Source: a virus. Taken from it: a stretch of 35,350 nt of DNA. The notes under the pieces are model-generated. The model did no database searches. It worked only from the letters and a program-made list of their open reading frames with translations, and was not told the origin of the DNA. This document shows, in pieces, positions 20,214 to 29,048 of the stretch. Where the stretch lies: positions 1-35,350 of the IMG/VR virus record IMGVR_UViG_3300020213_000072; one strand, written 5' to 3'. The position numbers were made by a program, and so were the translations under genes. How positions within the stretch are numbered: position 1 is the stretch's first letter; every line of letters starts with the position of its first letter.

Positions 20214-21938
20214 TTATTTTATTACCCAATTATAAACATCGGCTGCGTCTTTTAAACAAATATTAAGAACGTCGGCAATTCCAGCACCACCCTGAATCAC
20301 CCACCATGTGCCACGATATTCGACGCTGCAAGCAGGCTGAGCAGCTGAGGTGTCTATCGTTGTTCCGTTTTTAAATTTTGCCAGGCCGTTTTGCGTGATT
20401 CTTAACCGTTCTACCGGCGCAGTGCCGCCGTTTCCCGTTGTAGAAAAAAATATATCAGCACCATTCGTTATGTCTGTTGTGTTTTCGGTTGTAACGACAT
20501 TCATGCCCGCCGCGTACCCTGTGCTCCACCCGGTTGTTGTTCTACCGTGTGCAAGCCAACTAAACAATGTGTCGCCTGTTTGCGATTGTGTTCGAGTCAC
20601 CAAAGTTCCACGGGACGCTTCTGCAAGAATGTTTGCGCCGATTGTTGTAGCGCCTGAGTTTGTCATATTCAAAGTTACGAGCGTGTTTTCGTTTTGAATA
20701 TGCACAGCGCTATTTGTTGTAGACCTAGAATAAAAGTTACCCGCCGAAGAGTTTGTTGTTGGATCAGACGTGCTAACAACCCCGTTAATTCTACCAGTGC
20801 CTCCGCCTTGACCAACATGAAATCTATTGTTTGTTGAGTCAAAAATAAAAAGAGAATTAGCCACAAATTGAGTTCCGTTTGAGTATGGGACCCTCTGACT
20901 AGCAAATGCCGTTGTTCCTGTCCCACCGTTTGCAAGCGGGAGCGTGCCCGAGACATCAGTCGCTAACGCCGCCTGAGCAAATGAAACCGCCAGGCCGTTG
21001 GTTCTTAAAAGTCTATTTGACGTAGCACCAGAAGTAATCGAAGGCACACCAGTTGAACTTGTAACTAACGCGCCAGTATTTACCGTAGCAAGTCCTGCAA
21101 TAGTATTTGCAGACGGAGAATATAAAATTCTATTTATTGTTGTGGATGAAATACCTGTCCCGCCGTTTCCAACCGGCAAAACTCCCGTCAACGCAACCGA
21201 CCCACTTCCCGGTCCGGCCTGAAGCGCACCCGTGAGCTGCGTAATTCCGTTTGAGCTAGTTCCCTGAAGTGCAACTGCGGTCAAAGAGCCTTGTACCGCC
21301 GTCACTGTTCCCGCTCCTGATGCGCGGTTGAACTGACAGCTTACCGTGTATGTACCCGGCGTAAGTGATACCGAAAGGTTTTGACTTGGAACAGTTAAAT
21401 GCTGGGTCGTTGCGACCGTAAGAGATTGCGTGACCGAACCACCAGACACGGCGTTGATGGTGACTCTAACTGTAGCGACTGACGCAGCCGTTGCGCTTAT
21501 CATATCTAAAACACACAACGCACGAATCGGCGCGCTTGTAGCCGTGACGTTAATCGTAGTGGTGAGCGCAGTTACAAAAGTAGTTGACGCCGAAGTGGTT
21601 GTGACTAGAGTTTGTGTAGACGCGTTTGGTATCGCGCCAGATGCTATCGGCTCGGCCCAAGATCCATCCCCACGCCAAAACGTAGTTACATCTGCAGCTG
21701 TTCCACTGTTTAAATTTGTGACCGGAAGATTTCCCGTGACTTCACTCGATAGATTTACAGGAGACACAGAAAATAAACCGTTCGAATCGGCCTTACATAC
21801 CCCCCCGGGGGTAAGTCCCGGAACAACAATACTGCCGGGGTTTAAAAACAACGCGTCGTCACCGCTCCATATAACAGGCGAATTTGCGTGTACTCGTCCT
21901 ATAATCAAAAATAATAATACATAATTTTTCATAATCAT
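20214..21938 (-). CDS. fibre-like protein with N-terminal signal peptide, 574 aa
   Basis: The N-terminus (MIMKNYVLLFLIIGRVHANS) is a signal peptide with cleavage near HAN. The mature protein has a Ser/Thr-rich repetitive stalk with NLNSGTAADVTTFWRGDGSW and repeated GNGGTGISSTT or ANGGTGTTAF units. The C-terminus (RGTWWVIQGGAGIADVLNIC and VYNWVIK) resembles capsid-fibre or surface-spike ends. It lies next to head decoration candidates rather than tail fibres, so it may decorate the head. It is the second virion-operon protein with a secretion signal. Confidence 0.65.
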   Translation of the reverse strand: MIMKNYVLLFLIIGRVHANSPVIWSGDDALFLNPGSIVVPGLTPGGVCKADSNGLFSVSPVNLSSEVTGNLPVTNLNSGTAADVTTFWRGDGSWAEPIASGAIPNASTQTLVTTTSASTTFVTALTTTINVTATSAPIRALCVLDMISATAASVATVRVTINAVSGGSVTQSLTVATTQHLTVPSQNLSVSLTPGTYTVSCQFNRASGAGTVTAVQGSLTAVALQGTSSNGITQLTGALQAGPGSGSVALTGVLPVGNGGTGISSTTINRILYSPSANTIAGLATVNTGALVTSSTGVPSITSGATSNRLLRTNGLAVSFAQAALATDVSGTLPLANGGTGTTAFASQRVPYSNGTQFVANSLFIFDSTNNRFHVGQGGGTGRINGVVSTSDPTTNSSAGNFYSRSTTNSAVHIQNENTLVTLNMTNSGATTIGANILAEASRGTLVTRTQSQTGDTLFSWLAHGRTTTGWSTGYAAGMNVVTTENTTDITNGADIFFSTTGNGGTAPVERLRITQNGLAKFKNGTTIDTSAAQPACSVEYRGTWWVIQGGAGIADVLNICLKDAADVYNWVIK

Positions 21939-22351
21939 TTTGTCAGGTTTATTATTAATTCACCCTTGGTTGCGTTGCCGCTTACTGCCTTAACCGAAAT
22001 TCTAGACCCAATAGGTATCAACAAAGACTGTGTTCCGTTGCCGCCAGGAAAAACATAGACTTGATCTACTTCGGAACCGATACCACCAACCGCTATAACC
22101 ATGGTTTTACCAGACGAGTCGAAAATATTTAATTCATTAATTACGTCAACGGTGGAAGAAACTAACGTGGTGTACGCCGCAGTTGTTACATTAGTAACAA
22201 CGTATTCGTGACGCACTAAATGGACTTTGGATTTTCCAACAGAAGATGAAACCGTTGTCGTAAGAGATCCAGCAACCCTTACGGCGGCATAACCAGAAAC
22301 ATCTACGAACTTATCAAGTTCTCTGTCTGTTAGACCCGGAGATAGCGCCAT
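21935..22351 (-). CDS. head decoration-like protein, 138 aa
   Basis: This beta-rich 138-residue protein (ISVKAVSGNATKGELIINLT at the C-terminus, VVTNVTTAAYTTLVSSTVDV in the middle) follows the major capsid gene by one gene. Size and position fit a capsid decoration or head fibre base protein. Its stop overlaps the start of the fibre-like gene (ATGA). Confidence 0.5.
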   Translation of the reverse strand: MALSPGLTDRELDKFVDVSGYAAVRVAGSLTTTVSSSVGKSKVHLVRHEYVVTNVTTAAYTTLVSSTVDVINELNIFDSSGKTMVIAVGGIGSEVDQVYVFPGGNGTQSLLIPIGSRISVKAVSGNATKGELIINLTK

Positions 22352-22559
22352 TTATTTTTAAAACCTCAGGGTTTTGGTCCACGTCTACCAAAAACCACGC
22401 ATACCAAAACCCATCAGCAAACTGTATGTTGGTGTAATCAGCGCGGCCCATAAGTAGTTGATTAACTTTTAATTGAAGGCGGACCAGCCCATCAGCCGTG
22501 TCCGCCCTCAGATACATTCTTATCTGAGAAGGTTTTGAAATATTCCCAGATATTTGCAC
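22314..22559 (-). CDS. small head-module protein, 81 aa
   Basis: The protein begins MQISGNISKPSQIRMYLRAD and is predicted to be mostly beta (LVRLQLKVNQLLMGRADYTN, FWYAWFLVDVDQNPEVLKI). It directly follows the major capsid gene and overlaps the next gene by 38 bases. It is possibly a minor capsid or cement protein. No family is recognised. Confidence 0.5.
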   Translation of the reverse strand: MQISGNISKPSQIRMYLRADTADGLVRLQLKVNQLLMGRADYTNIQFADGFWYAWFLVDVDQNPEVLKINGAISGSNRQRT

Positions 22560-22562
22560 AGA

Positions 22563-23378
22563 TTAATTATTGTCTTTAAACAACAATGAACCGTTTTGCA
22601 TTTTTGCATGTCCCCATTTTTGGTCTAGAACGCGAAGCTTAGCGCCTGTTCCATACTCGGGAGCATCTCGTTCTCCGATTGAGAGTTGCTTTTGAATGGC
22701 GAACGCATAACCTTCTTTGCTGTACATATAGAACTGGTCAGCGGCTACGTTCGTGCTTAGTGCTACTTTAACGCCGTAAAGAGTTCCGAGAACTCCCGTA
22801 GGAATTACAGCCGAACCGTACTGATCCGCACGCACAAAGTCTGCGATTGCTAGAAGTTTAGCTTCTGAATCTGTTCCCATTAGGAACGTAGTTTCAGAAA
22901 GATCACCTTCCGCATCCAAAACGCTCTTTCTCATTTCAAGAAAGATAGCCTGTGTGATTGCTCCAGCGGTCGTTGTAGCTGTAGCGCCTGATTCCAAACC
23001 TGCAATGACTTTAACGTCAAAGTTTTTGGCCTGTGCTTTGGCTGCGCGCGAAGCAAGATCGACCTGAACGTCAACGCTTGATTCAATCTCATCCTGAGAG
23101 TCAACAATCCAGGCGACTGTAGACATCTGGTTAAGTACAAGTGGGTCGGTTGCGTACGTAACAGCAACCTGTGCAGCGGCAACCCCAGTCGCGCGGTCTT
23201 CCACTGCGAACGATCCAGCTCGTGGAACATTGATCGACTTACTACCTTTGCCCGCATACACAGATGCGTCCAACAATGTAGGCATCACTACTGCCTTAGA
23301 AATGAGTTCGCGCTGAACGAGAGACACGATCAAGTCGTTTTTCGTTGCAGTCAACGATGTATTATCAACAATTGCCAT
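22563..23378 (-). CDS. major capsid protein
   Basis: This 271-residue protein follows the scaffold gene and has a strong AGGAGA site. The sequence fits HK97-fold capsid proteins of the N4-gp56 / P22-coat-like type: an N-arm (TKNDLIVSLVQRELISKAVV), the E-loop (KGSKSINVPRAGSFAVEDRA), the spine helix (SRAAKAQAKNFDVKVIAGLE) and the A-domain strands (YGVKVALSTNVAADQFYMYS). It forms the icosahedral head shell. Confidence 0.85.
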   Translation of the reverse strand: MAIVDNTSLTATKNDLIVSLVQRELISKAVVMPTLLDASVYAGKGSKSINVPRAGSFAVEDRATGVAAAQVAVTYATDPLVLNQMSTVAWIVDSQDEIESSVDVQVDLASRAAKAQAKNFDVKVIAGLESGATATTTAGAITQAIFLEMRKSVLDAEGDLSETTFLMGTDSEAKLLAIADFVRADQYGSAVIPTGVLGTLYGVKVALSTNVAADQFYMYSKEGYAFAIQKQLSIGERDAPEYGTGAKLRVLDQKWGHAKMQNGSLLFKDNN

Positions 23379-23390
23379 TTTTAATTTCTC

Positions 23391-23975
23391 CTATTTCATT
23401 GAGCGAAGTCTATTCATGATCTCATCTTTTGAGAGCGCACTTAAGGGCTTCGCGTTATTTAATGTTCCAGCACCATTAGGCGTCACAGGATTAATAACGG
23501 GTGTTTTATGTGCAGAAAACATTTGAGGATATTCAACCTTCGCACTCTCTAAGAATGCATCTACCCCGTATACGGCACCAGAGTCTTCGTCATATGTAAG
23601 AAGGCTCTGATTCCCAAATTTGAGGATATTTTCAGGCTTAACAAACCCTGCTTTTTCTGCGGCAGACTTAACTTGAGACATCACCGTAGTTGAAGTAATT
23701 TGCTTCTTTAGTGAAACTAAATCTTGAGTAGCTTTTTCGTACAATTCTTTGTACTTGCCATCAGCTTTTAATTTCTCCTGAAGATCAGATTCTTTAGCTT
23801 CTAGCTCCTGTTTTGTCTTAAGATATGCCTCTTTGTGTTTTTTGCTCTCAACCAACAAACGTTCGTTTGTGGCTTTTAAAGCAGATGGATCGGGCTTTTC
23901 TTCCTGACCCAGCACATTCCCGTTAACTGCATTCGCAGGCGTCTTTTCACCGTTCGGTGTTTCGACTTGTTCCAT
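23391..23975 (-). CDS. scaffolding protein
   Basis: This 194-residue protein lies immediately upstream of the major capsid gene. It has a charged coiled coil through residues 30-95 (LKATNERLLVESKKHKEAYL, LEAKESDLQEKLKADGKYKE) and a small C-terminal region (LSALSKDEIMNRLRSMK). This is the usual layout of phage scaffolds. A GGGAG site precedes the ATG. It assists head assembly and is expected to be absent from mature virions. Confidence 0.8.
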   Translation of the reverse strand: MEQVETPNGEKTPANAVNGNVLGQEEKPDPSALKATNERLLVESKKHKEAYLKTKQELEAKESDLQEKLKADGKYKELYEKATQDLVSLKKQITSTTVMSQVKSAAEKAGFVKPENILKFGNQSLLTYDEDSGAVYGVDAFLESAKVEYPQMFSAHKTPVINPVTPNGAGTLNNAKPLSALSKDEIMNRLRSMK

Positions 23976-24029
23976 GTCTTAACTCCCTTTGATTTATATT
24001 AAGACTTAATCGAAATACGATCAAGTCAG

Positions 24030-24551
24030 TTACTGTTTGAGTAATTCTCGTATGTGTCGTCTATAAATGCTAGATATTATTCTTTGAATACGTTGAGAGA
24101 ACCCCTCTTGTTTTGTTGGAATGGTCGGGCGTGATGGCTGACCGTTTACGCCCTCTCTATGTCCTGATTCTTTTTTAGCTTCTGAGTCTTTAAAATATCC
24201 GACATCTGTCACCCACGAACCACGAACCTGTCTAACTTTAAAAATCAGAGCTTCTAGAAAATCCCCAGTTAATTTTAAATTTACGGGCCTATCCTTTTTC
24301 TTGCCTGATTTAAATTGAGGCGTGTTGTACGGGTAGCCATTCTTGTTTGGTCTACTTTGGGCCTTATAAGCGGGCATCCGGCCAGAGTTGCCAACGGTTG
24401 ATACGCCCTTAGATATCTGGTTTTTCATTTCAGCTTCAATCATTGAACCCATTGTCATTGCTGTGGATCTATCCACGGGAGACCTAAGACTCTCTAATTT
24501 TCTCTTAACTCTGTTTAGTGTTGTTTTTGAAATTGTAGCCTTAGTAATCAT
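24030..24551 (-). CDS. gp10-like / virion morphogenesis protein, copy 2
   Basis: This 173-residue basic protein contains NLKLTGDFLEALIFKVRQVR, which matches NLELTGDLLDSLEVKVVKGH in the gene just upstream. Both carry a helix of the phage virion-morphogenesis or HK97-gp10-like type. It probably acts in head-tail joining. Overlap with the upstream gene is four bases. The pair looks like a tandem duplication that has since diverged. Confidence 0.55.
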   Translation of the reverse strand: MITKATISKTTLNRVKRKLESLRSPVDRSTAMTMGSMIEAEMKNQISKGVSTVGNSGRMPAYKAQSRPNKNGYPYNTPQFKSGKKKDRPVNLKLTGDFLEALIFKVRQVRGSWVTDVGYFKDSEAKKESGHREGVNGQPSRPTIPTKQEGFSQRIQRIISSIYRRHIRELLKQ

Positions 24552-24997
24552 TGATTATTTAAATAGTCCTCTATGATTTCTTTAATCCCTTTTTTAATAT
24601 CCTTTTTAAAGTCCTGCCCCCGGTCTGCGTTTGGTATGAACTGCCTTTCTGGCAGGTTAGATTTACCAGAGAAATTATTATGACCGTCGGCCTGGTCCTG
24701 TTCGCTCTCTGACACCGTAAGCCTCATCTTGTGACCTTTTACGACTTTAACCTCTAGTGAATCGAGCAAATCCCCAGTTAACTCTAAATTGGAAATCTTC
24801 TTCCCTGTTTTTTTTGCATAGACGGGTGATAGGTTTTTTTTGAACGCTCCACCGGCAACCGGCGTTCTTCCGGACCCAACAGCGTCTAATACTGATTCTT
24901 TAACAAACGCTGAAATGTCTTCCGTTAAATCGGACTTCTGACCCTTGGTTAGTTCAAATCCTTCAAATGGGTCAAAGTCAAATTTGACTATTCCCAT
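24548..24997 (-). CDS. gp10-like / virion morphogenesis protein, copy 1
   Basis: This is a 149-residue protein with the core RTPVAGGAFKKNLSPVYAKK and NLELTGDLLDSLEVKV, then RQFIPNADRGQDFKKDIKKG, a pattern seen in phage proteins near portal genes that complete the neck. It starts within the portal stop (TAATG). It is a paralogue of the gene downstream. Confidence 0.55.
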   Translation of the reverse strand: MGIVKFDFDPFEGFELTKGQKSDLTEDISAFVKESVLDAVGSGRTPVAGGAFKKNLSPVYAKKTGKKISNLELTGDLLDSLEVKVVKGHKMRLTVSESEQDQADGHNNFSGKSNLPERQFIPNADRGQDFKKDIKKGIKEIIEDYLNNQ

Positions 24998-26514
24998 TAT
25001 TTAACCTGTGATTGCTTTGGCGGTTCTTGATTCATGAACTGTGAAACGGACTCTTGCCTCTCTGAGGCAATCTCGTCCAATTTAGCCTGAGCTTGCTTAT
25101 CGTCCATGTCTGGATTGAGTTTTTTAATAGCGTCTAGTTTAGATACAAGCCCCAGCGAAAGTAAGTCTTTAACTAACAAAACTCTTTCCTGGTCGCTCTC
25201 TAATGGACGCATGTCTCTAAATTGAATCGAGACATCAAACTTGTCTGAGAACTTACCCATGGCCTTTGCTTCGTCGTTCAATACACCAACGTCAAACATC
25301 CAGTTATGCCAGGCGGATATAACTTTCCATAATTTATACTCTGCGTCTCTTAACACTGGCTTATCTGATTCAATCGCTTCGAGAGCGTCACTCATTTGGA
25401 TGAGACGAGAAAAACCAGACTGCATAACTTGTGACTGGTCGTTGCCGGATACCGCGCCTGGATTCATGTCGTTAGTCGTAAGCGTTAACCCGAGTAGGTC
25501 CATTAAAAGCGCCTTGTAGTCATTCAATGGAGCGGTAGATTGTACGTATTGCATAGAAGGGTCTTTCCCTTCGGCTGGCTGCTTAAGCCACACACCGCGA
25601 TTCACACCCACTGAAATCTTCTTTGGCTCAACGGGTGAGATAATTGTTAAAACAGAAAACCCCTGATGCTTAGCGATCGTCAAAATGTCCGACCATCCCA
25701 TTTGAAGCGCCATACAAAGATCAAAAAGGTCCGCGCCCTGCTTACTCCATGACTCCGCGTCTCTCTCTTTTGAGAGATTAATCACAGGCTTAATTCCAAT
25801 CGGATTAGTAAATTGATCCGGATCAGTATTGTCTGGTATCAGGAATAACTTCTCGCCGTTGTTGTTGGTTGTGAAATGTTCTTTGTCTGTCCAAAATACA
25901 TACTGTCTGTTTTCTTGCACATTAACTGATTCTCTTGAAAACCCCTGCACCCCTGTTGCGCTAGGCACGTCGTCGGCGGGTGCGATATGTGCGGACTCAA
26001 CAAATGAGTTAAAAATGTATGTATCAATCTTAAGTGGATCGTAATGACTCGGTACGATTGAATAAAGATGGGGGGGGCTTACGCATAGCTTGAGAGCACT
26101 CTTACCGTCTTCGGTTGTATTTCCTGGATAACAATACAACACACAGTTTGAATGAAGATTGTAATATCGGTTAGCCTGCATCATAGACAAATCAATGCAA
26201 AGGGTTTTCACATAGTAATCAATCAAAGCTTGATCCGAAGACACCATTGTTTCTCTTTTGGGTTGATTCCTATAAACAACAGACCTTTTGTTAACGATCT
26301 TTTTTAAAATATTAATAGGGCACAGTCTAAACTCTGCTAATGCGTCCTCGTTAAACTCTCTTAGAATCTGTTCGATTAGAAACTTCTTTCCATCGTCACG
26401 ATAAAAGTCATGTCTTCGCTTAGCGAGCGCCCTACGCGTCACCTCATTCGAACAGTTAATGTTCTCAATGATTTTAGTGATGTCTTGATCTGTTAAAATT
26501 TCAACGTCTGCCAT
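24997..26514 (-). CDS. portal protein
   Basis: This 505-residue protein is encoded directly downstream of the large terminase and overlaps it by 22 bases. The sequence fits SPP1-gp6-like portals. It has an N-terminal helical wing (RRALAKRRHDFYRDDGKKFL), the stem region (NYLHS-like YYNLHSNCVLYCYPG), the crown helices (QVMQSGFSRLIQMSDALEAI) and a Gln/Lys-rich C-terminus. It forms the dodecameric DNA entry channel of the head. Confidence 0.85.
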   Translation of the reverse strand: MADVEILTDQDITKIIENINCSNEVTRRALAKRRHDFYRDDGKKFLIEQILREFNEDALAEFRLCPINILKKIVNKRSVVYRNQPKRETMVSSDQALIDYYVKTLCIDLSMMQANRYYNLHSNCVLYCYPGNTTEDGKSALKLCVSPPHLYSIVPSHYDPLKIDTYIFNSFVESAHIAPADDVPSATGVQGFSRESVNVQENRQYVFWTDKEHFTTNNNGEKLFLIPDNTDPDQFTNPIGIKPVINLSKERDAESWSKQGADLFDLCMALQMGWSDILTIAKHQGFSVLTIISPVEPKKISVGVNRGVWLKQPAEGKDPSMQYVQSTAPLNDYKALLMDLLGLTLTTNDMNPGAVSGNDQSQVMQSGFSRLIQMSDALEAIESDKPVLRDAEYKLWKVISAWHNWMFDVGVLNDEAKAMGKFSDKFDVSIQFRDMRPLESDQERVLLVKDLLSLGLVSKLDAIKKLNPDMDDKQAQAKLDEIASERQESVSQFMNQEPPKQSQVK

Positions 26515-27884
26515 GTGTTGATCTCTCTCATTTCTGATTTTTCTTCTGTCTGACTCATTATTGCATAACCAAGACTTGTGGTGACATGCTGAAATCTTTT
26601 AGAGTCATCCTCAATGTATGAATTTTTTTTAAGTGTTGTAAGACGCATTCCCTCGTCTACTGTAGGGGCCTCTTTATAAACGTACAATCTAATCCTTTTG
26701 TCTGATGATTGACAATAAGCATTAAGCCTATTGTGTCTAGTTCGAATAGCGGGGTTAGATAGCGGGACATCGATGTCAAACCTAACCCCAACTCCATTTT
26801 TTTTTCTATAGTTTGATAAGAAACTCCTGATAATATCGTAATCGGATTTGATATTTCTCGTGTCCCTGTGCTTACCTGAAGCATCGCCATGAATAATAAA
26901 CGCATGCTCTAGATCCAGTATCCCACGCGATGCGAGTTCTTCGTAGACATCTTGAGTTCTTGCCGTGTCTAAAATTACTTCAGAAAATACATGGAATGTA
27001 TCCCCAACCTTTTGCATGAGGCATGCGCTCATTGGTTTGTTCGTGGCTATATTAAAATCATGGCTAATAATAATCGGCATGTTTTTGACTAGCTTGTACG
27101 TCTCGTTCTTAAAGTTATTCTCTCTAGAGTATTGGTAATAGACGCCCTCTGACTGGATCTCAATCCATTCACCCATAAGCATTCTACGCGCTAGCTTTGG
27201 GTCCATGTCCCTTTCGAGCTGTGCTAGGTACTGTTTAGGTAAAAAAGGATTGTCCCTAGTAAGTGAGTAATAAACGTGTCTAGTCGGGGATTGACCTAAT
27301 ATAAAATATTTATACCAATACGTTAAGGGTGAATCTGGATTAGTGGCCGCCACAATGACATTTTCTTTAACGTGTGGGAGGCGTCCGATACGGTTTTTTA
27401 GCTCTCCGTAAAACGGTTCGTATCGTTCCCCGTTCTCTGTTAACTCTTCAATAATAGCCATTGAGGCTTCTATAGATCTAAATTTTTTAAACTTTTGATC
27501 AGCCCATGACCTTGAAAGTATCTCAGACCCGTTTGAAAAATTAATTTTTGCCCTGGTCTGGTTATGCTGCCAGTGTTTTTCCTGTTCTAAACCTTCGGTA
27601 CCGTCGAGGTGATCAAGAACCTTTTGTAAAATTGTGTCCTTAAGATCCGGCATTGATTGCCTACACAAAATAACTCTAGACCTTGGATATTTTAAACAGT
27701 GAGTAAGCGCCAAATGGGCCATGAGCAAACTCTTAGAACTTCCAATACTGCCTGAAAGTAGCACCTCGTGTACGCCCATAGAGTAATCATAATTTTCTCG
27801 TATGTCGTTGATCACGTTAAATTGAAACGGAATAACGGTAGGGTCAAACTCAGTTATTGATGGGGTTGATCCTAGCTCAAGCAA
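26493..27884 (-). CDS. terL: terminase large subunit
   Basis: This 463-residue packaging ATPase-nuclease has Walker A GSIGSSKS at 45-52, Walker B SMAIIEEL at 141-148, and coupling motif AATNP at 179-183. The RNase H-like nuclease carries Asp276 (SHDFN), Glu302, Asp334 (IHGDASG) and a late Asp near 349. The start is TTG and overlaps no other frame. It follows the small subunit by two bases. With the portal downstream it powers DNA entry into the head. Confidence 0.92.
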   Translation of the reverse strand: MLELGSTPSITEFDPTVIPFQFNVINDIRENYDYSMGVHEVLLSGSIGSSKSLLMAHLALTHCLKYPRSRVILCRQSMPDLKDTILQKVLDHLDGTEGLEQEKHWQHNQTRAKINFSNGSEILSRSWADQKFKKFRSIEASMAIIEELTENGERYEPFYGELKNRIGRLPHVKENVIVAATNPDSPLTYWYKYFILGQSPTRHVYYSLTRDNPFLPKQYLAQLERDMDPKLARRMLMGEWIEIQSEGVYYQYSRENNFKNETYKLVKNMPIIISHDFNIATNKPMSACLMQKVGDTFHVFSEVILDTARTQDVYEELASRGILDLEHAFIIHGDASGKHRDTRNIKSDYDIIRSFLSNYRKKNGVGVRFDIDVPLSNPAIRTRHNRLNAYCQSSDKRIRLYVYKEAPTVDEGMRLTTLKKNSYIEDDSKRFQHVTTSLGYAIMSQTEEKSEMREINTWQTLKF

Positions 27885-27885
27885 G

Positions 27886-28230
27886 TCATTTCTTACCAGT
27901 CGCGTATTTCAAAACAATATCAGCTTGTGGAATGGAAACCGTCTGCCTGTCTTCTTGTTGTAAATAGTTCTTACCTAAAAATATTTGAAGGGCGGCATTG
28001 CCCTTTTGCGCGCTCTTTAACTGCATATTAAAGAGGTGCATTTTAAATGTTCCATACTTTTGATCGCGATATGCCGAAAGTGTCATATCATATTTGTCTC
28101 TTATTCTGTTTTCCAGTGTGTCTTTTGATATTTTTAGAATCTGCGCTAGTTCTTCGTTTGTGGTGATTTTTCTAGGATAACTCGCTAGTTTTTCAAACAG
28201 TTCCCAATCAATCGGCTTTTCTTCTATCAT
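27886..28230 (-). CDS. terS: terminase small subunit
   Basis: This 114-residue protein has an N-terminal helix-turn-helix (KITTNEELAQILKISKDTLE, near 20-45) and a helical oligomerisation segment (AYRDQKYGTFKMHLFNMQLK). It ends in a basic tail. It lies immediately upstream of terL. This is the DNA-recognition subunit that selects the packaging start. Confidence 0.8.
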   Translation of the reverse strand: MIEEKPIDWELFEKLASYPRKITTNEELAQILKISKDTLENRIRDKYDMTLSAYRDQKYGTFKMHLFNMQLKSAQKGNAALQIFLGKNYLQQEDRQTVSIPQADIVLKYATGKK

Positions 28231-28245
28231 GCAATTCCATCCCCT

Positions 28246-28536
28246 TCAGTCTGGTAAAGGTCGATATTCATCGCCTCTATGCTTTAAAACTCTGTCTAAA
28301 ATAATTTTAACATAACAAATGGTTTGGGATTTTAGATAGTGATCTATTTGACTCTTGGTTTGCATTTTACCCATGATGTCCAATTTGTTGGCGTCTAACC
28401 AGAGTCTGTCTATAAACAGAGGCCAGCGTTGGTGGTGCATAATCCAGTCTTTAAGTACTGACCGCTCTGCAGGCGTTTGATAAACGCTCTTTACGTATCT
28501 CTCTGTTGTTTGTTGAACGTATATTTTGTCAATCAT
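28246..28536 (-). CDS. hypothetical protein upstream of terminase, 96 aa
   Basis: The protein begins MIDKIYVQQTTERYVKSVYQ and has a Trp-rich helical middle (LKDWIMHHQRWPLFIDRLWL) and a basic C-terminus. Its start overlaps the stop of the truncated nuclease-like gene (TAATG). No family is recognised. It may be a small packaging accessory given its place. Confidence 0.5.
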   Translation of the reverse strand: MIDKIYVQQTTERYVKSVYQTPAERSVLKDWIMHHQRWPLFIDRLWLDANKLDIMGKMQTKSQIDHYLKSQTICYVKIILDRVLKHRGDEYRPLPD

Positions 28537-28919
28537 TAGTGAACCCTATCCTTTGGTCCCGCGACCTCAAAATTTGTTTTCGGGTGAACAAAACGAATTC
28601 CACGCGTTAGTGAGTCACGCCATTCATCCATTTTTTCATGTGAAAGGGGGGCTGCAGCAATTCCGAATTTGACCATAAGGGGATGCGGCTCACCCTTCTT
28701 TCGATATTCATCGAATTCACATTTTAGAAGTACGTCTACTGCGGAGTTCAAACTATATGGATAGGAAGGCGGATGACCAATTCCTAATTTGCGATCTATA
28801 AAAAAGCACCTTGGACACTTAACAAATAATTCAATTTTGCTACGGCTAAGGCGAAACGGCTTTTTAGAATTCGAAATGAAAACGTTTTTAGTGTTTTTCC
28901 CTTTGTAATATTTCGTCAC
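28536..28919 (-). CDS. N-terminal remnant of a PD-(D/E)XK (Cas4-like) nuclease
   Basis: This 127-residue protein begins MTKYYKGKNTKNVFISNSKK and contains FRLSRSKIELFVKCPRCFF and LGIGHPPSYPYSLNSAVDVL. As I remember it, this matches the N-terminal half of a bacterial PD-(D/E)XK nuclease family of roughly 220-250 residues, common in Patescibacteria. Those proteins continue after the segment NFLITGGIDDVW into the catalytic D-x-K core and C-terminal cysteines. Here the protein stops at NFEVAGPKDRVH, at the first catalytic Asp region, so the nuclease core is missing. Start is GTG. It may be a remnant, a domesticated fragment, or a shorter phage-specific member. Confidence 0.65.
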   Translation of the reverse strand: MTKYYKGKNTKNVFISNSKKPFRLSRSKIELFVKCPRCFFIDRKLGIGHPPSYPYSLNSAVDVLLKCEFDEYRKKGEPHPLMVKFGIAAAPLSHEKMDEWRDSLTRGIRFVHPKTNFEVAGPKDRVH

Positions 28920-29048
28920 AATTACAATTATAAATCATTAATCCACTAAGATGTGCCGCAATGCACAAACTGTTTTTCTCAATTAAATCTCGACTTTTAT
29001 TTTACGAAACCTATAATCAAATTAACGGGTTACCATTTTTGATTTTCG
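28920..29048. promoter_or_regulatory. AT-rich divergent intergenic region
   Basis: 129 AT-rich bases separate the start of the minus-strand late operon (28919) from the plus-strand methyltransferase. It must hold the late promoter or an upstream read-through and the methyltransferase promoter. I cannot point to a confident -35/-10 pair. Confidence 0.3.
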
